From Streptomyces niveus (lineage in GTDB: Bacteria; Actinomycetota; Actinomycetes; Streptomycetales; Streptomycetaceae): a DNA stretch of 64,000 nt. Made by a program: the position numbers and the translations under genes. Shown here piece by piece: positions 1-15,370 of the stretch; positions within the stretch are counted from its first letter, which is position 1; the number at the start of each line of letters is the position of its first letter. The notes beneath the pieces are model-generated. The model had not been told where the DNA came from and did not search any database. It was given only the letters and a program-made list of their open reading frames with translations. The stretch covers positions 61,009 to 125,008 of the forward strand of contig NZ_MDCR01000039.1 in assembly GCF_001723055.1 (NCBI RefSeq). Reading direction: 5' to 3'.

Positions 1-393
1 GGCAACCAGGGCGGTTCGTTCCTCGCCATCACCGCCGCCTGCCCCGACCCGCAGGCGGCCTTCGACATCATCAGCTGGCTCCAGAACCCGGCGAACCAGG
101 CCGCCAACTACGCCGAGATCGGCCTCTTCCCGTCCGGTCCGGCCGCGGCCGACGACGAACGGATCACCGCCCCGGACCCGTTCTTCGGCGGCCAGTCCGC
201 CGTGCGGGTCTTCGCCGACATCGCCGACCAGGTGAAGTACGCCTACTTCAGTCCCTGGGACATCACTCTCAGCGACACCTACACCGACGAGCTGACCAAC
301 GTGGAACTCGGCGGCAAGGACCCGGAGCGCGCCTGGCGGGACGCCCGGAACCGGATCGAACGGCTTCTGCGCCGGCAGGGGGTGCTCTCATGA
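1..393 (+). CDS. Sugar ABC transporter substrate-binding protein, C-terminal part (5' end outside window)
   Basis: Reading frame 1 is open from the first base to the TGA at 391-393 and gives about 130 residues without a start, so the gene begins upstream of the window. The visible part (GNQGGSFLAIT near the edge, then a helical stretch ending in an Arg-rich tail) fits the C-terminal lobe of a family 1 extracellular sugar-binding lipoprotein. Its TGA overlaps the ATG of the next permease (ATGA), so the three transporter genes are translationally coupled. The family captures an oligosaccharide outside the membrane and delivers it to the permeases. The ligand cannot be read from this fragment; the coupled glycosidases downstream suggest a galactose- and mannose-containing glycan (inference). 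Confidence 0.85.
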   Translation, partial: GNQGGSFLAITAACPDPQAAFDIISWLQNPANQAANYAEIGLFPSGPAAADDERITAPDPFFGGQSAVRVFADIADQVKYAYFSPWDITLSDTYTDELTNVELGGKDPERAWRDARNRIERLLRRQGVLS

Positions 394-1360
394 CCGCGAC
401 GTCCGACCTCGACACCCCGGCGACCGCCGTCCCGCGCCCACCGGCCGAGGACGCCGCCCGGCGACGCAGGCGATGGCGCCATCTGCCGCAGTACGTAGCC
501 GTGTCCCCGTTCTTCATCCTCTTCGCCGTCTTCGGCCTCTACCCGGTCTTCTACTCGCTCTATCTCTCGCTCCAACGCTGGGACGGCGTGGGCCCGATGA
601 AGTTCGTCGGCCTGGAGAACTTCCGCTATCTGCTCACCGACAGCCAGTTCTGGGACTCCATAGCCAACACCCTGATCATCTGGGTCATGTCGACGGTCCC
701 GATGACCGTCCTCGCCCTGCTCATCGCCCTCGGCCTGAACTCCTCCGTGCGCTTCAAGGGCGCGCTGCGCGTCGCGTACTTCATGCCCAACGTGACATCG
801 ATCGTGGCCATGTCGCTGGTCTTCGGCTCGATCTTCAGCGGCGAGTTCGGCATCCTCAACTGGATCCTCGACCTGTTCGGCCTCGGCCATGTCCCCTGGC
901 TCACCGACCCGTGGGGGATCCGGTGCGCCATCGCCATCATGATCATCTGGCGGTGGACCGGCTACAACGCCATCATCTTCCTCGCCGGACTCCAGGCCCT
1001 GCCCACCGACGTCTACGAGGCGGCGCGCGTCGACGGCGCGAGCCCCGTACAGACCTTCTTCCGGATCACGCTGCCCCTGCTGCGGCCGGTCCTGCTGTTC
1101 TCCCTGGTGATGTCGGCCATCGGCGGGCTCCAGATCTTCACCGAGTCACAGGTGCTGCTCGGCGACCGCGGCGGTCCCGGCGGGGCCGGACTGACGATGG
1201 TCCTCTACTTCTACGGAACCGCCTTCGCGGACAACGACTTCGGCTACGGAGCCGCCATCGCCTGGGGCATCTTCGTCGTCGTCGTGCTGTTCTCCATCCT
1301 CAACTGGCGCCTCGTGCAACGCCCCGAGCGCGGCCGGGTCACGACCAAGGAGGACGCCCG

Positions 1361-1364
<4 letters not shown>
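390..1364 (+). CDS. Sugar ABC transporter permease, MalF/UgpA type
   Basis: 324 residues. After a basic, proline-rich cytoplasmic N-terminus of about 35 residues there are about six hydrophobic segments, the first beginning at YVAVSPFFILFAVFGLYP. The EAA loop that docks onto the ABC ATPase is visible from about residue 210 (EAARVDGASP, followed by ITLPLL). This is one half of the membrane channel of a carbohydrate importer of the CUT1 class. The start ATG at 390 overlaps the stop of the binding-protein gene and its own stop overlaps the next start, so expression is coupled on both sides. No ATP-binding subunit lies beside it; in Streptomyces such systems share the MsiK ATPase encoded elsewhere (established for several sugar importers, inferred here). 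Confidence 0.93.
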
Positions 1365-7822
<6,458 letters not shown>

Positions 7823-7831
7823 AGAGCGTGC

Positions 7832-8791
7832 TCACACCACCCGCACGACATGCTTTCCACGGACGCCGCCCGCCTCCAGCGCCCGGTGGGCTTCGGCGAT
7901 CTCGTCGAGCGGGTGGACGGTGTCGACCACCGGGCGGACGTCGCCGCTCTCCGCGTACCGGGTCAGCTCGGCGAACAGCGCGTGCTTGGGATTGCCGCTG
8001 AAGGCGCGCACGCGCCGGGAGCCGTGGACCGTGGAGCGGAGGATGTACGACAGGCTGGCGGCGACGTTGTCGACATCGAAGGCGATGGCCACCATGCGCC
8101 CGCCCGGCGCCAACAGGCGGCGGTAGACGGGGTGTTCGGTGCCGACGGTGTCCATGACGACGTCGAACGTGCCCAGTGCGGACGGATGGGTCGTCCGGTG
8201 GTCGAAGGCGTCGTCCGCGCCCAGGCCCCGGACGAAGTCGAGATTCCGCGCACCCGCGAGAGCCGTGACGTGAGCACCCATGAGCTTGCCGATCTGGACG
8301 GCGACGCTGCCGACCCCGCCGCTGGCGCCGCGCACCAGAAGGCGTTCGCCGGGCCTGAGACCGGCCTTGTCGCGCAGGGCGGTGATCGAGGTCGTGCCGC
8401 CCGCCAGCAGGGAGACGGCCTCCTCCGGGCTGAGATTGCCGGGGGCGAGGGCGATCTGCCGGGGCCGCACGGCCACGTACTGCGCCGCGCTGCCGAACGT
8501 CGACCGCCCCAGGAGCCCCCACACCCGCAGACCCTCCCGCAGCCCGGTCACCGAGGGGCCGACCTCGGTGATCTCACCCGCGAAGTCGAGCCCGGTGCGC
8601 TGGGGGAAACGGCGCCCCGTCACCAGCCGCATCTTCCCGGCCCGGCCCGCCGTCTCACCACCGTTGACGGTGGCCGCGTGGACGCGGACCAGCACCTCGT
8701 CGGGCTTGACGTCCGGCACCGGCACCCGGCCCTCGTACAGCACCTCCGGGGGTCCGTAACGGTCGAAGAGGGCTGCGCGCATGTCGCTCAT
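7832..8791 (-). CDS. NADP-dependent quinone oxidoreductase-like protein, zinc-independent MDR family
   Basis: 319 residues. A GroES-like N-terminal half is followed by a Rossmann half with the coenzyme motif LVRGASGGVGSVAVQIGK (around residues 150-167). No Cys/His zinc-binding set is visible, as in quinone oxidoreductases and related NADPH:alkenal reductases of the medium-chain family. The start ATG has an AGGAC site seven bases upstream; an internal ATG three codons later is also possible. It is transcribed away from a TetR regulator across 88 bases, the usual layout of a regulator repressing its neighbour, which suggests induction by an electrophile or quinone (inference). Confidence 0.88.
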   Translation of the reverse strand: MSDMRAALFDRYGPPEVLYEGRVPVPDVKPDEVLVRVHAATVNGGETAGRAGKMRLVTGRRFPQRTGLDFAGEITEVGPSVTGLREGLRVWGLLGRSTFGSAAQYVAVRPRQIALAPGNLSPEEAVSLLAGGTTSITALRDKAGLRPGERLLVRGASGGVGSVAVQIGKLMGAHVTALAGARNLDFVRGLGADDAFDHRTTHPSALGTFDVVMDTVGTEHPVYRRLLAPGGRMVAIAFDVDNVAASLSYILRSTVHGSRRVRAFSGNPKHALFAELTRYAESGDVRPVVDTVHPLDEIAEAHRALEAGGVRGKHVVRVV

Positions 8792-8879
8792 GGTGTGGTC
8801 CTGTTCTCCGGCGTGGCTCTTACGATCAAGCTAACGCGATAAACGGACGACACCTTCCACTTGCCGTAAAGTGAGAGAC
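8792..8879. promoter_or_regulatory. Divergent control region between quinone reductase and TetR regulator
   Basis: Eighty-eight AT-richer bases between two divergent genes. It contains an imperfect symmetric stretch around 8820-8842 (TTACGAT ... GCGATAA) and a short ACTT/AAGT dyad near 8860-8873 next to the TetR start. Either could be the TetR operator; the exact half-sites are not certain. Confidence 0.4.
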
Positions 8880-9572
8880 ATGCCTGCTCAGCCCTCTCGG
8901 AAACCAGGCCCACCGGCCGAAACCGTCACGACCGACACCGACGGTGGCACCCCGCTGCGCGCCGACGCCCAGCACAATCGCGACCGCATCCTCGAAGTCG
9001 CCCGCGAGGCGTTCACGACCCAGGGCACCGACGTACCCCTGACGGCGATCGCCCGCCGCGCCGGCGTCGGCCCCGCCACCCTCTACCGGCGCTTCCCCAC
9101 CCGCGCCTCTCTCATCAGCGAAGCCTTCGCCGAACAGCTCAGCATCTGCGTCTCGGTCCTGGACGAGGCACTGGCGGATCCCGACCCCTGGCGCGGCCTG
9201 TGCACCGTCATCGAGCAGGTCTGCGCCATGCAGGCCACCGACCGGGGCTTCACCGCCGCCTTCTTCTCCGAGTTTCCCGACGCCGTCGACTACAACCGCG
9301 AGCGCACCCGCGCCGAGGAGGGCCTCGAACGACTGGTGCGGCGGGCCAAGGATGCCGGCCAACTGCGCGATGACTTCGACCCGTCCGACATCACCCTGCT
9401 CCTCCTGGCCAACAGCGGCGTCGTCGGAGAGTCCCGGCAGGTCTCACTCGCCGCGTCCCGGCGGCTGGTCGCCTATCTCCTCCAGTCCTTCAGGCCCGAG
9501 CACACCCAACGCCTGCCGCCTCCGGCGCCGTTGGGACTCCAGCAGCTCCACAAGGCACGGCGCGCGACCTAG
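8880..9572 (+). CDS. TetR/AcrR-family transcriptional regulator
   Basis: 230 residues from ATG 8880; an in-frame GTG at 8871 gives three more residues but has no better ribosome site. The N-terminal DNA-binding domain reads NRDRILEVAREAF, then the helix-turn-helix TAIARRAGVGPATLYRRFP, the classic TetR pattern. The C-terminal ligand-binding part resembles the SBI-type (TetR_C_25-like) regulators that sit next to oxidoreductases. Predicted to repress itself and the divergent quinone reductase until a small molecule binds. The stop codon TAG lies inside the first copy of a 17-bp tandem duplication shared with the converging XRE gene. Confidence 0.9.
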   Translation: MPAQPSRKPGPPAETVTTDTDGGTPLRADAQHNRDRILEVAREAFTTQGTDVPLTAIARRAGVGPATLYRRFPTRASLISEAFAEQLSICVSVLDEALADPDPWRGLCTVIEQVCAMQATDRGFTAAFFSEFPDAVDYNRERTRAEEGLERLVRRAKDAGQLRDDFDPSDITLLLLANSGVVGESRQVSLAASRRLVAYLLQSFRPEHTQRLPPPAPLGLQQLHKARRAT

Positions 9573-9595
9573 GAACCCGCGCGACCTAGGAACCC
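9562..9595. repeat. 17-bp perfect tandem duplication carrying both convergent stop codons
   Basis: The unit GCGCGACCTAGGAACCC occurs at 9562-9578 and again at 9579-9595 with no mismatch. Each copy contains the palindrome CCTAGG, which reads TAG on both strands. The TetR gene stops at the TAG of the left copy and the XRE gene, from the other strand, stops at the TAG of the right copy. Confidence 0.95.
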
Positions 9596-10443
9596 GACGC
9601 GCCCGCGGTGGCCCAGGAGGCGAGGAACCGCAGGCCGTCGTAGGTCGGGGTGCCCGGCTCCGCCGTCCAGATGACGAGTTGCTGGTCGGGGTCGGTGGTG
9701 GCGGTGAGGGTGTCCCAGTCGAGGGTGAGTTCCCCGGCGACCGGATGCCGCAGGGACTTGGTGCCCACGCTCAGCGTGGCGACGTCGTGGGCGGCCCACC
9801 ACCGGCGGAATTGCTCGTCATGTACGGAGAGTTCCCCGACGAGCGCGGAAAGCCGGGGATCGTCCGGGTATTTCGCGGCTTCCATACGGAGCTGGGCGAC
9901 GCAGGTACGCGCGACCGTATTCCAGTCGGAATACAGAGTGCGCATGTCCGGGTCCGTGAAGATCAGTCGGACATAATTGCGCGACTTCTCGGGAATCTGC
10001 CCGAAATCCGTGATCATCGCGGCCGCGAGCGCGTTCCACGCGAGAATGTCCATACGCCTGCCCATGACGACCGCGGGCGTGGCCGTCAGATCGTCGAGCA
10101 GCCGCCGCAACTGCGGCTGGACCTGCTGCCGCGCCCTGCGCGGGGAGCGCGCCGGCGGCTTGCCCGCCAGGCTGAAGAGATACGCGCGCTGGTCGTCCTG
10201 CAGGTGGAGAGCGCGGGTCAGCGCGGCCAGGACGGGCGCGGACGCCTGGATACGGCCCTGCTCCAGACGCGTGTAGTAGTCGGTGCTGATGGCGGCCAGC
10301 CGCGCGACCTCCTCGCGCCGCAGCCCCGGCACCCTGCGCGGGCCGCCGCTGTCGGGCAGACCGACGGTGCGCGGGCTCAGCTCCGCCCTGCGGGCCTTGA
10401 GGAACTCTCCCAGCTCGTTCCGGTGGGCGGCGTCGCTGCTCAT
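9586..10443 (-). CDS. XRE-family regulator with MmyB-like ligand-binding domain
   Basis: 285 residues. The N-terminal helix-turn-helix (residues about 10-80) includes the signature RRVPGLRREEVARLAAIS followed by YYTRLEQGR, diagnostic of the MmyB-like actinobacterial regulators. The C-terminal two-thirds has the PAS-like MmyB ligand domain (DILAWNALAAAMITDFG, NYVRLIFTDP, and HPVAGELTLDWDTL). Members bind hydrophobic ligands and usually repress or activate a neighbouring oxidoreductase gene. It is divergent from a zinc-type alcohol dehydrogenase across 148 bases, so that gene is the likely target (inference). Confidence 0.9.
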   Translation of the reverse strand: MSSDAAHRNELGEFLKARRAELSPRTVGLPDSGGPRRVPGLRREEVARLAAISTDYYTRLEQGRIQASAPVLAALTRALHLQDDQRAYLFSLAGKPPARSPRRARQQVQPQLRRLLDDLTATPAVVMGRRMDILAWNALAAAMITDFGQIPEKSRNYVRLIFTDPDMRTLYSDWNTVARTCVAQLRMEAAKYPDDPRLSALVGELSVHDEQFRRWWAAHDVATLSVGTKSLRHPVAGELTLDWDTLTATTDPDQQLVIWTAEPGTPTYDGLRFLASWATAGASGS

Positions 10444-10473
10444 ACGTCCACTGTCTCACCCGGTGCCGGGCGG

Positions 10474-10497
10474 CTGGGAGGGAGAGTTTTCTCCCAG
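10474..10497. promoter_or_regulatory. Dyad between XRE regulator and alcohol dehydrogenase (candidate operator)
   Basis: Perfect 7-bp arms CTGGGAG (10474-10480) and CTCCCAG (10491-10497), with an inner nested pairing GGGAGA/TCTCCC. It lies about 30 bases upstream of the XRE start and about 95 upstream of the dehydrogenase start, where an operator controlling both genes would be expected. A partial copy (TTTCTCCCC) follows at about 10503. Confidence 0.45.
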
Positions 10498-10591
10498 GAT
10501 GAATTTCTCCCCTTTTTCGGCGCGGACGCGGGTGCGAACGTGAGTGACGGGGCTCAGATTCTGAATTCGAAGCAGGAAGAGAGATGTCCCG

Positions 10592-11626
10592 ATGAGGGCG
10601 ACATTCATGCATGAAGCCGGAGACGTACGTGTCCAGGACGCGCCGGATCCGGTGATCGAGCGGCCCACCGACGCGATTGTCCGGGTCGTCCGGTCCTGCG
10701 TGTGCGGCAGCGATCTGCATCCGTACCGCACCATGACGTCCGCGGCCGGGCCCGTTCCGATGGGCCATGAATTCCTCGGAGTGGTCGAGGAGACCGGTTC
10801 GGACGTGTCCGGGCTCCGGCGCGGTGACCTGGTCGTGGCGCCGTTCGCGTACGCGGACAACACCTGCGCGTTCTGTCGGGAGGGGCTTCAGACCTCCTGC
10901 CCCGACGGCGGGTTCTTCGCCGCCGGCATCGGCGGCGCCCAGGCGGAGGCCGTCCGTGTGCCACAGGCCGGTGGCACCCTGGTGAAGCTCCCCGTGGCCG
11001 AGGACTCCGCGCTGCTGCCGTCACTGCTGACGCTGGCCGATGTGTACGGCACCGGCCACCACGCCGCCAGGCAGGCCCGGGTCACCCGGCGGACCACGGT
11101 GACGGTGATAGGTGACGGCGCCGTCGGACTGATGGCGGTGCTGTCGGCGCGCCAACTGGGCGCCGAGCAAATCATTCTGATGGGCCGTCACCGGAGCCGT
11201 ACCGACCTCGGACGATTCTTCGGCGCCACCGACGTCGTCGCCGAGCGTGGCGAGGAGGGCATCGAGAAGGTCCGCGAACTGACCGGCGGCCAGGGCACCC
11301 ACACGGTGCTTGAGGCCGTGGGTCATCTGCCCGCGTACGAGATGGCCGTCGGCGCCGTACGGGCCGGCGGGGTGATCAGCCGGGTCGGCGTGCCGCAGTA
11401 CGAGGCCGCCCCCGTCGGCTTCACCAGCCTGTTCGGGCCGAACGTCACGCTGACCGGCGGCCCGGCCCCGGTGCGGGCCTACATCGACGAGCTGCTGCCC
11501 GCCGTCCTGGACGGCACGGTCGAACCCGGCCGGGTCTTCGACCGTACGGTGTCGCTGGACGAGGTGCCCGAGGCGTACCGGACGATGGACCGGCGCGAGT
11601 CGTTGAAGGTCCTCATCGCACCGTGA
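10592..11626 (+). CDS. Zinc-dependent alcohol dehydrogenase family protein (MDR)
   Basis: 344 residues, start ATG 10592 behind AGGAAGAG. Catalytic-zinc region: CGSDLHPY and GHEFLGVVEETG. The structural-zinc lobe is recognisable as CAFCREGLQTSC, though the canonical four-cysteine spacing is not fully kept. The coenzyme fold motif is VTVIGDGAVGLMAVL. It oxidises an alcohol or polyol with NAD(P); the substrate is not evident. The divergent MmyB-type XRE gene is its probable regulator. An alternative ATG at 10607 would remove five residues but retains the same domain structure. Confidence 0.9.
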   Translation: MRATFMHEAGDVRVQDAPDPVIERPTDAIVRVVRSCVCGSDLHPYRTMTSAAGPVPMGHEFLGVVEETGSDVSGLRRGDLVVAPFAYADNTCAFCREGLQTSCPDGGFFAAGIGGAQAEAVRVPQAGGTLVKLPVAEDSALLPSLLTLADVYGTGHHAARQARVTRRTTVTVIGDGAVGLMAVLSARQLGAEQIILMGRHRSRTDLGRFFGATDVVAERGEEGIEKVRELTGGQGTHTVLEAVGHLPAYEMAVGAVRAGGVISRVGVPQYEAAPVGFTSLFGPNVTLTGGPAPVRAYIDELLPAVLDGTVEPGRVFDRTVSLDEVPEAYRTMDRRESLKVLIAP

Positions 11627-11663
11627 TCCGGCGCCTGTCGGTGCCGTGCGCTTGAATCACCCC

Positions 11664-12158
11664 ATGGACGACTCGGCGCGCATGTGGATCACCCCGGTTC
11701 CCGCCCTGGACCCGGACGGCGAACCGGCGGTGCTCCTCGGCCACGACTGTGCCTCGCGGGACGCCGGGGAGCGCGCGATATCCCGGCTCCTGGACCGGGG
11801 GCACGAGGGCGAGGAGGGGGTGTTCTACCTGCTGCCGTTCGACCTGTCGGCCCGCTACGAGCGGACGGGCGACCGGCTCGCGGTCGTCGTCACCACTTCC
11901 GGACAGCTCCTCGTCAAGGAGCCGGGATATCGCTCCGATCTCGCCGACTTCGCCGATCTTCCCGTCGACGGCGCGGACGAGGACCGGGTCGTCCTGCTGC
12001 GCCGTGAGATCGTGACGGACTTCGTCCCCGCCGAACAGGACGGGGAGAAGCAGCCGGTGCTCCTGATCGACCACGACGGTTCGGCGGCCTCGCTCGCGGA
12101 GCTGTTCGACCGGTTCGAGGCGGGCGAGGCCGGCATCGCCGTCCTCAACGCCGAGTGA
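11664..12158 (+). CDS. Unrecognised acidic protein
   Basis: About 164 residues from ATG 11664; a GTG at 11646 gives six more. Neither start has a convincing ribosome site. The protein is soluble and acidic, with no signal peptide or membrane segment, and I recognise no family. Visible features are an N-terminal MWITPVPALDPDGEPAVLLG strand pattern, a central hydrophobic VVVTTSGQLLV and an acidic C-terminus. It is followed 30 bases later by a second unknown gene on the same strand, and the pair faces the MoxR/VWA operon. That may link them functionally, but only by position. Confidence 0.6.
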   Translation: MDDSARMWITPVPALDPDGEPAVLLGHDCASRDAGERAISRLLDRGHEGEEGVFYLLPFDLSARYERTGDRLAVVVTTSGQLLVKEPGYRSDLADFADLPVDGADEDRVVLLRREIVTDFVPAEQDGEKQPVLLIDHDGSAASLAELFDRFEAGEAGIAVLNAE

Positions 12159-12188
12159 CCGCGGTACGGCCGTGAGAGGGGACACGCG

Positions 12189-12815
12189 ATGGTGAGACCC
12201 GAGGTCGGAGCGGCCCCGCGCCGCTGTGCGGAGTGCTCCGGGTACGAGTACGGGGGCGCGCCCGCCTGTACGGTCTGCCGGGCACTGGTCGACGGCATCG
12301 TGGAAGACGCGTGGGCAGCGTTCACGCGCCGATGGGACGTCGCCCACGACCAGGAGGCCGCGCTCGCCGGGATGGTGTCGGCCGAACCCGACCGCCACGA
12401 CTGGCGGGTGGTCGACGCCGCGCTCGACCGGCTCCACTGCGCGCGGTGCGGTGACAGACTCGGCCGCGGCCCCGTCGGCTGCTTCGCCTGCGACCAGGCC
12501 CACGGCTTCCGCTACGCCGCGATCGAGACGGACCGGCCGGGCGTTCCGAGGGGCAATGAACACGCCGTCCGGGTCAACGTCTCCGTCCTCCGCAGGCCGC
12601 ATGTCACCTCGGCGAACGAACTCCTCGCCCGGCGGCTGCTGTTGCCCCTGCTCCTGGCCGGATTCCTGCCGACCGTCCAGGAGGCCCAGCGGATGAGCGC
12701 CCTGATCAAGAGCGGCACTCCGGCGCAGTCCACCCGGCTCGTCGAGCAGGCGATCGAGGACGCGATGGCGCGGCGGCGCGCCGGCCGCCCTCCTCCCGGG
12801 CAGGCCGACGGCTGA
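12189..12815 (+). CDS. Unrecognised protein with two CxxC pairs (probable zinc ribbon)
   Basis: 208 residues, start ATG 12189 preceded by GAGAGG. Cysteine pairs CAEC and CTVC near the N-terminus (about residues 13-30) and CARC and CFAC in the middle (about 86-103) look like two metal-binding knuckle sets. The C-terminal third (NELLARRLLLPLLLAGFL then an alpha-helical tail) is hydrophobic but not clearly membrane-spanning. It sits 30 bases downstream of another unknown gene and ends 20 bases from the VWA gene on the opposite strand. Function unknown; a nucleic-acid or protein-binding zinc ribbon is a guess. Confidence 0.65.
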   Translation: MVRPEVGAAPRRCAECSGYEYGGAPACTVCRALVDGIVEDAWAAFTRRWDVAHDQEAALAGMVSAEPDRHDWRVVDAALDRLHCARCGDRLGRGPVGCFACDQAHGFRYAAIETDRPGVPRGNEHAVRVNVSVLRRPHVTSANELLARRLLLPLLLAGFLPTVQEAQRMSALIKSGTPAQSTRLVEQAIEDAMARRRAGRPPPGQADG

Positions 12816-12835
12816 GCCGAGCGCCGCCACCCCGG

Positions 12836-14101
12836 CTAACCGATGTTCACCACGCGCGCCCACGCGGGCGGCGAGTCCGGTACGTAGTCGGGATCGTCCT
12901 CGTTCCACGAGTCGGCGGACCGGTCGAACAGGCCCACCACCGTCCGGCACGGCGGCCGGGCGTCGGGCCAGGGGGTCTGCCCGTCGGTCAGGACCACGAT
13001 GACGTCCGGCCGGTGGCCCCTGCGGAGTGCCCTGGCGAAGCCCGTACGCAGATCCGTTCCCCCGCCACCCACCAGCGGAATCCCGGCGGCCCGGCACAAC
13101 GGGTACGCGATCTCGGACGCCGCGTCGCACGGCAGCACCGTGATCAGGTCCCGACGCCCGCCCACGGCACGGGAGATGGCGGCGACCTCGTGGAGCGCGC
13201 CGCCCAGCTCGGAGTCGCTGACCGACGCGGACGTGTCGATGATGACCGCGACCCGGGGTGGCCGGCGCCGCAGGCTCGGCAGTACGGCGCCGGGCACCCC
13301 GGCCGAGCGCCGCGACGGCCTGCCGTACGAGTAGTCCTCGCCCGCGCCGGAGCCCGAGGTCGCCGAGCGGACCGCCGCGCCCAGCAACTCCCGCCACGGC
13401 TGCGGCGGATGGAACGCCTCGTCCGCCCACCGCTGCCACCCCTCCGGCGTGTTCCCGGGACGGGCCTTGATGCCCTGCGCCACCCGGAACCGGACAGCGT
13501 CCCGCTCCTGCGCGCTGAGACCGTACGAACCGCCAGGACCGAGGTCCCACCCCCGTGCCAGCCCGTCGGAACCGCTGCCGCAGTCCAGCCAGGCCATGCC
13601 CCGCGTGTACGGGCCGAGCCGGAACCGGCGCAGATACTCCTCCATCAGCTGCCCGGCAGGCAGTCCCAGGGGGCTCGGTTCGACGGCGTCCTCGGGCTTG
13701 GTCAGCCCGTCGCCGAACACGTCGTCGTTGATCTCGAAGTCCGCCGCGATGTTCATCCGCAGGCGCTCGCCCGGACCGGTCAATCCGTGTGCGCGCGCGA
13801 ACCGGTCACTGCGTCCGTGGTGGTCACGGAGCAGATGCGACACCTCGTGCACCCAGACACCGGCCAGCTCCTCCACCGGAGTCCGGGCGACGAACGCCGG
13901 TGAGGCGTAGCACCGCCAGTACCGGTCGACGGCCATTGTCGGGACCCGGTGGGACTCCACGACATGCAACGCGAACAGCGCCGTCGCCATGTAGGGCCGG
14001 ACCCGGACGGCGTGCAGCCGGGCGGCGAAGAGCTTGTCGAGGTCCAGCTTTCCCGGCGCGTCCTGGTCCGGGGCCGCGTTCGTACCGGCTTCCGGGGTCA
14101 C
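12836..14101 (-). CDS. VWA-like protein with N-terminal metallopeptidase-like domain (DUF2201 type)
   Basis: 421 residues from GTG 14101, whose GTGA overlaps the MoxR stop; upstream extensions in frame overlap MoxR and are rejected. The N-terminal domain has a zinc-protease-like HEVSH motif at residues 85-89 (followed by LLRDHHGR). The C-terminal domain is a von Willebrand factor A fold with a MIDAS-like motif VIIDTSASVSDSE around residue 300 and VIVVLTDGQTPWP near the end. The combination corresponds to the DUF2201/VWA-like family that works with MoxR AAA ATPases. In such systems the ATPase remodels or activates the VWA partner. The target and whether the HExxH site cleaves anything are unknown. 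Confidence 0.88.
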   Translation of the reverse strand: MTPEAGTNAAPDQDAPGKLDLDKLFAARLHAVRVRPYMATALFALHVVESHRVPTMAVDRYWRCYASPAFVARTPVEELAGVWVHEVSHLLRDHHGRSDRFARAHGLTGPGERLRMNIAADFEINDDVFGDGLTKPEDAVEPSPLGLPAGQLMEEYLRRFRLGPYTRGMAWLDCGSGSDGLARGWDLGPGGSYGLSAQERDAVRFRVAQGIKARPGNTPEGWQRWADEAFHPPQPWRELLGAAVRSATSGSGAGEDYSYGRPSRRSAGVPGAVLPSLRRRPPRVAVIIDTSASVSDSELGGALHEVAAISRAVGGRRDLITVLPCDAASEIAYPLCRAAGIPLVGGGGTDLRTGFARALRRGHRPDVIVVLTDGQTPWPDARPPCRTVVGLFDRSADSWNEDDPDYVPDSPPAWARVVNIG

Positions 14102-15333
14102 CGGCCCGCCCGGGCGGCCGACTCGGCACGGACCGCCGTGCGCTCCGCCGCGCGGTCCGCACGCCGGGACAGGGACACCGCCCCGGCGAGCCGGTCGATC
14201 GACGCGGGCACGTCCCACTCCTCCTGCCGCAACGACGCGAGTGTGGTCGCCGGGACGACCACCAGGTCCGGCGCCCCGGTCTCCATCGCCCGCACCAGCA
14301 GCGCCCAGGCCGCGTCCCACCGGGACTTCTCCGGGCGCTCGCGGACCGCTCGCACCACCCCGTCGAGCACGGCCTGGCGCAGATCACCGCGCTCGGGCAG
14401 GACGGCGCCCGCCGGATCGGCCAGCAGCGTCTCGGGGTCGGGGAGGTCCAACCGGTCCAGGGAAGCGAGCAGTTCGAGCCCCGGACCGTCCCCGACCGTC
14501 CCCCTGACGAGCAGGGAGAGCACGTCCCGCGAGGAGCCCGCGGCGGTCGCGAACGCGATCAGACGCAGAGCCATCTCCCAGCTTCGCGGCGACGGCCAAG
14601 GGCCGCCCTGCCGCGCCTCGTTGCTCGGCAGCCGGTGGACGAGCCCGGCCCGCGCGGCGAGCAGCCCGCACACGGCACGCCGCGCGAAGTCCACGGCCCC
14701 CGGCAACAGCTGCGGATCCAGCCGTGGCAGGGTCGCCACGGGCCATGTCCCACCGAGGCCGCGCACCACCACGTCATGATCGTGCGTCCACCGCAGATGG
14801 ACGAACCGGTTCGCCAGCGGCGGACTCAGCTCCCACCCGTCCGCCGCCGAGGACCGGGGATTGGCGGCGGCCACGATCCGTACGTCGGACGGCAGTTGGA
14901 GCGCGCCTATCCGTCGTTCCAGTACGAGCCTGAGCAGGGCGGCCTGCACGGCCGGCGGCGCCGTGGACAGCTCGTCCAGGAACAGCAGCCCGCGTCCGGC
15001 CCGTACGAGTCGGACCGCCCAGTCCGGCGGGGCCATCGGGACCCCCTGCTCGGCGGGATCGTCCCCGACGACGGGCAGGCCCGCGAAGTCGGAGGGCTCG
15101 TGCACGCTGGCGATCACCGTCGTCAGCGGAAGGTCCAGCGAGGCGGCGAGCTGCGTCAGCGCGGCGGTCTTGCCGATGCCTGGCTCACCCCACAGGAGTA
15201 CGGGCAGGTCGGCGGCCACGGCCAGGGTCAGCGCCTCCAACTGGATGTCGGGGCGCGGTTCCGTGGTCGTATCGCGCAGCAGCGCCAACAGGTCGCCGGC
15301 CACGTCGAGTTCGCCGGGCAGGGGAGTGGACAA
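14098..15333 (-). CDS. MoxR-family AAA ATPase
   Basis: 411 residues from TTG 15333, with AAGGTGA about eight bases upstream. Walker A is GEPGIGKT at residues 49-56 and Walker B is LLFLDELSTAP around residue 123. Sensor 1 (RIVAAANP) and an arginine-finger region (ANRFVHLRW) follow, as in MoxR proteins. Family members are chaperone-like ATPases that act on a VWA-domain partner, here the gene immediately downstream, coupled by a GTGA overlap. An 89-base gap containing three tandem decamers separates it from the preceding 470-residue unknown gene on the same strand, so all three are probably one operon. Confidence 0.9.
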   Translation of the reverse strand: MSTPLPGELDVAGDLLALLRDTTTEPRPDIQLEALTLAVAADLPVLLWGEPGIGKTAALTQLAASLDLPLTTVIASVHEPSDFAGLPVVGDDPAEQGVPMAPPDWAVRLVRAGRGLLFLDELSTAPPAVQAALLRLVLERRIGALQLPSDVRIVAAANPRSSAADGWELSPPLANRFVHLRWTHDHDVVVRGLGGTWPVATLPRLDPQLLPGAVDFARRAVCGLLAARAGLVHRLPSNEARQGGPWPSPRSWEMALRLIAFATAAGSSRDVLSLLVRGTVGDGPGLELLASLDRLDLPDPETLLADPAGAVLPERGDLRQAVLDGVVRAVRERPEKSRWDAAWALLVRAMETGAPDLVVVPATTLASLRQEEWDVPASIDRLAGAVSLSRRADRAAERTAVRAESAARAGR

Positions 15334-15370
15334 GTGGCATCACCTTTGAGTTCGTCGGAGAGGAAAGAAC

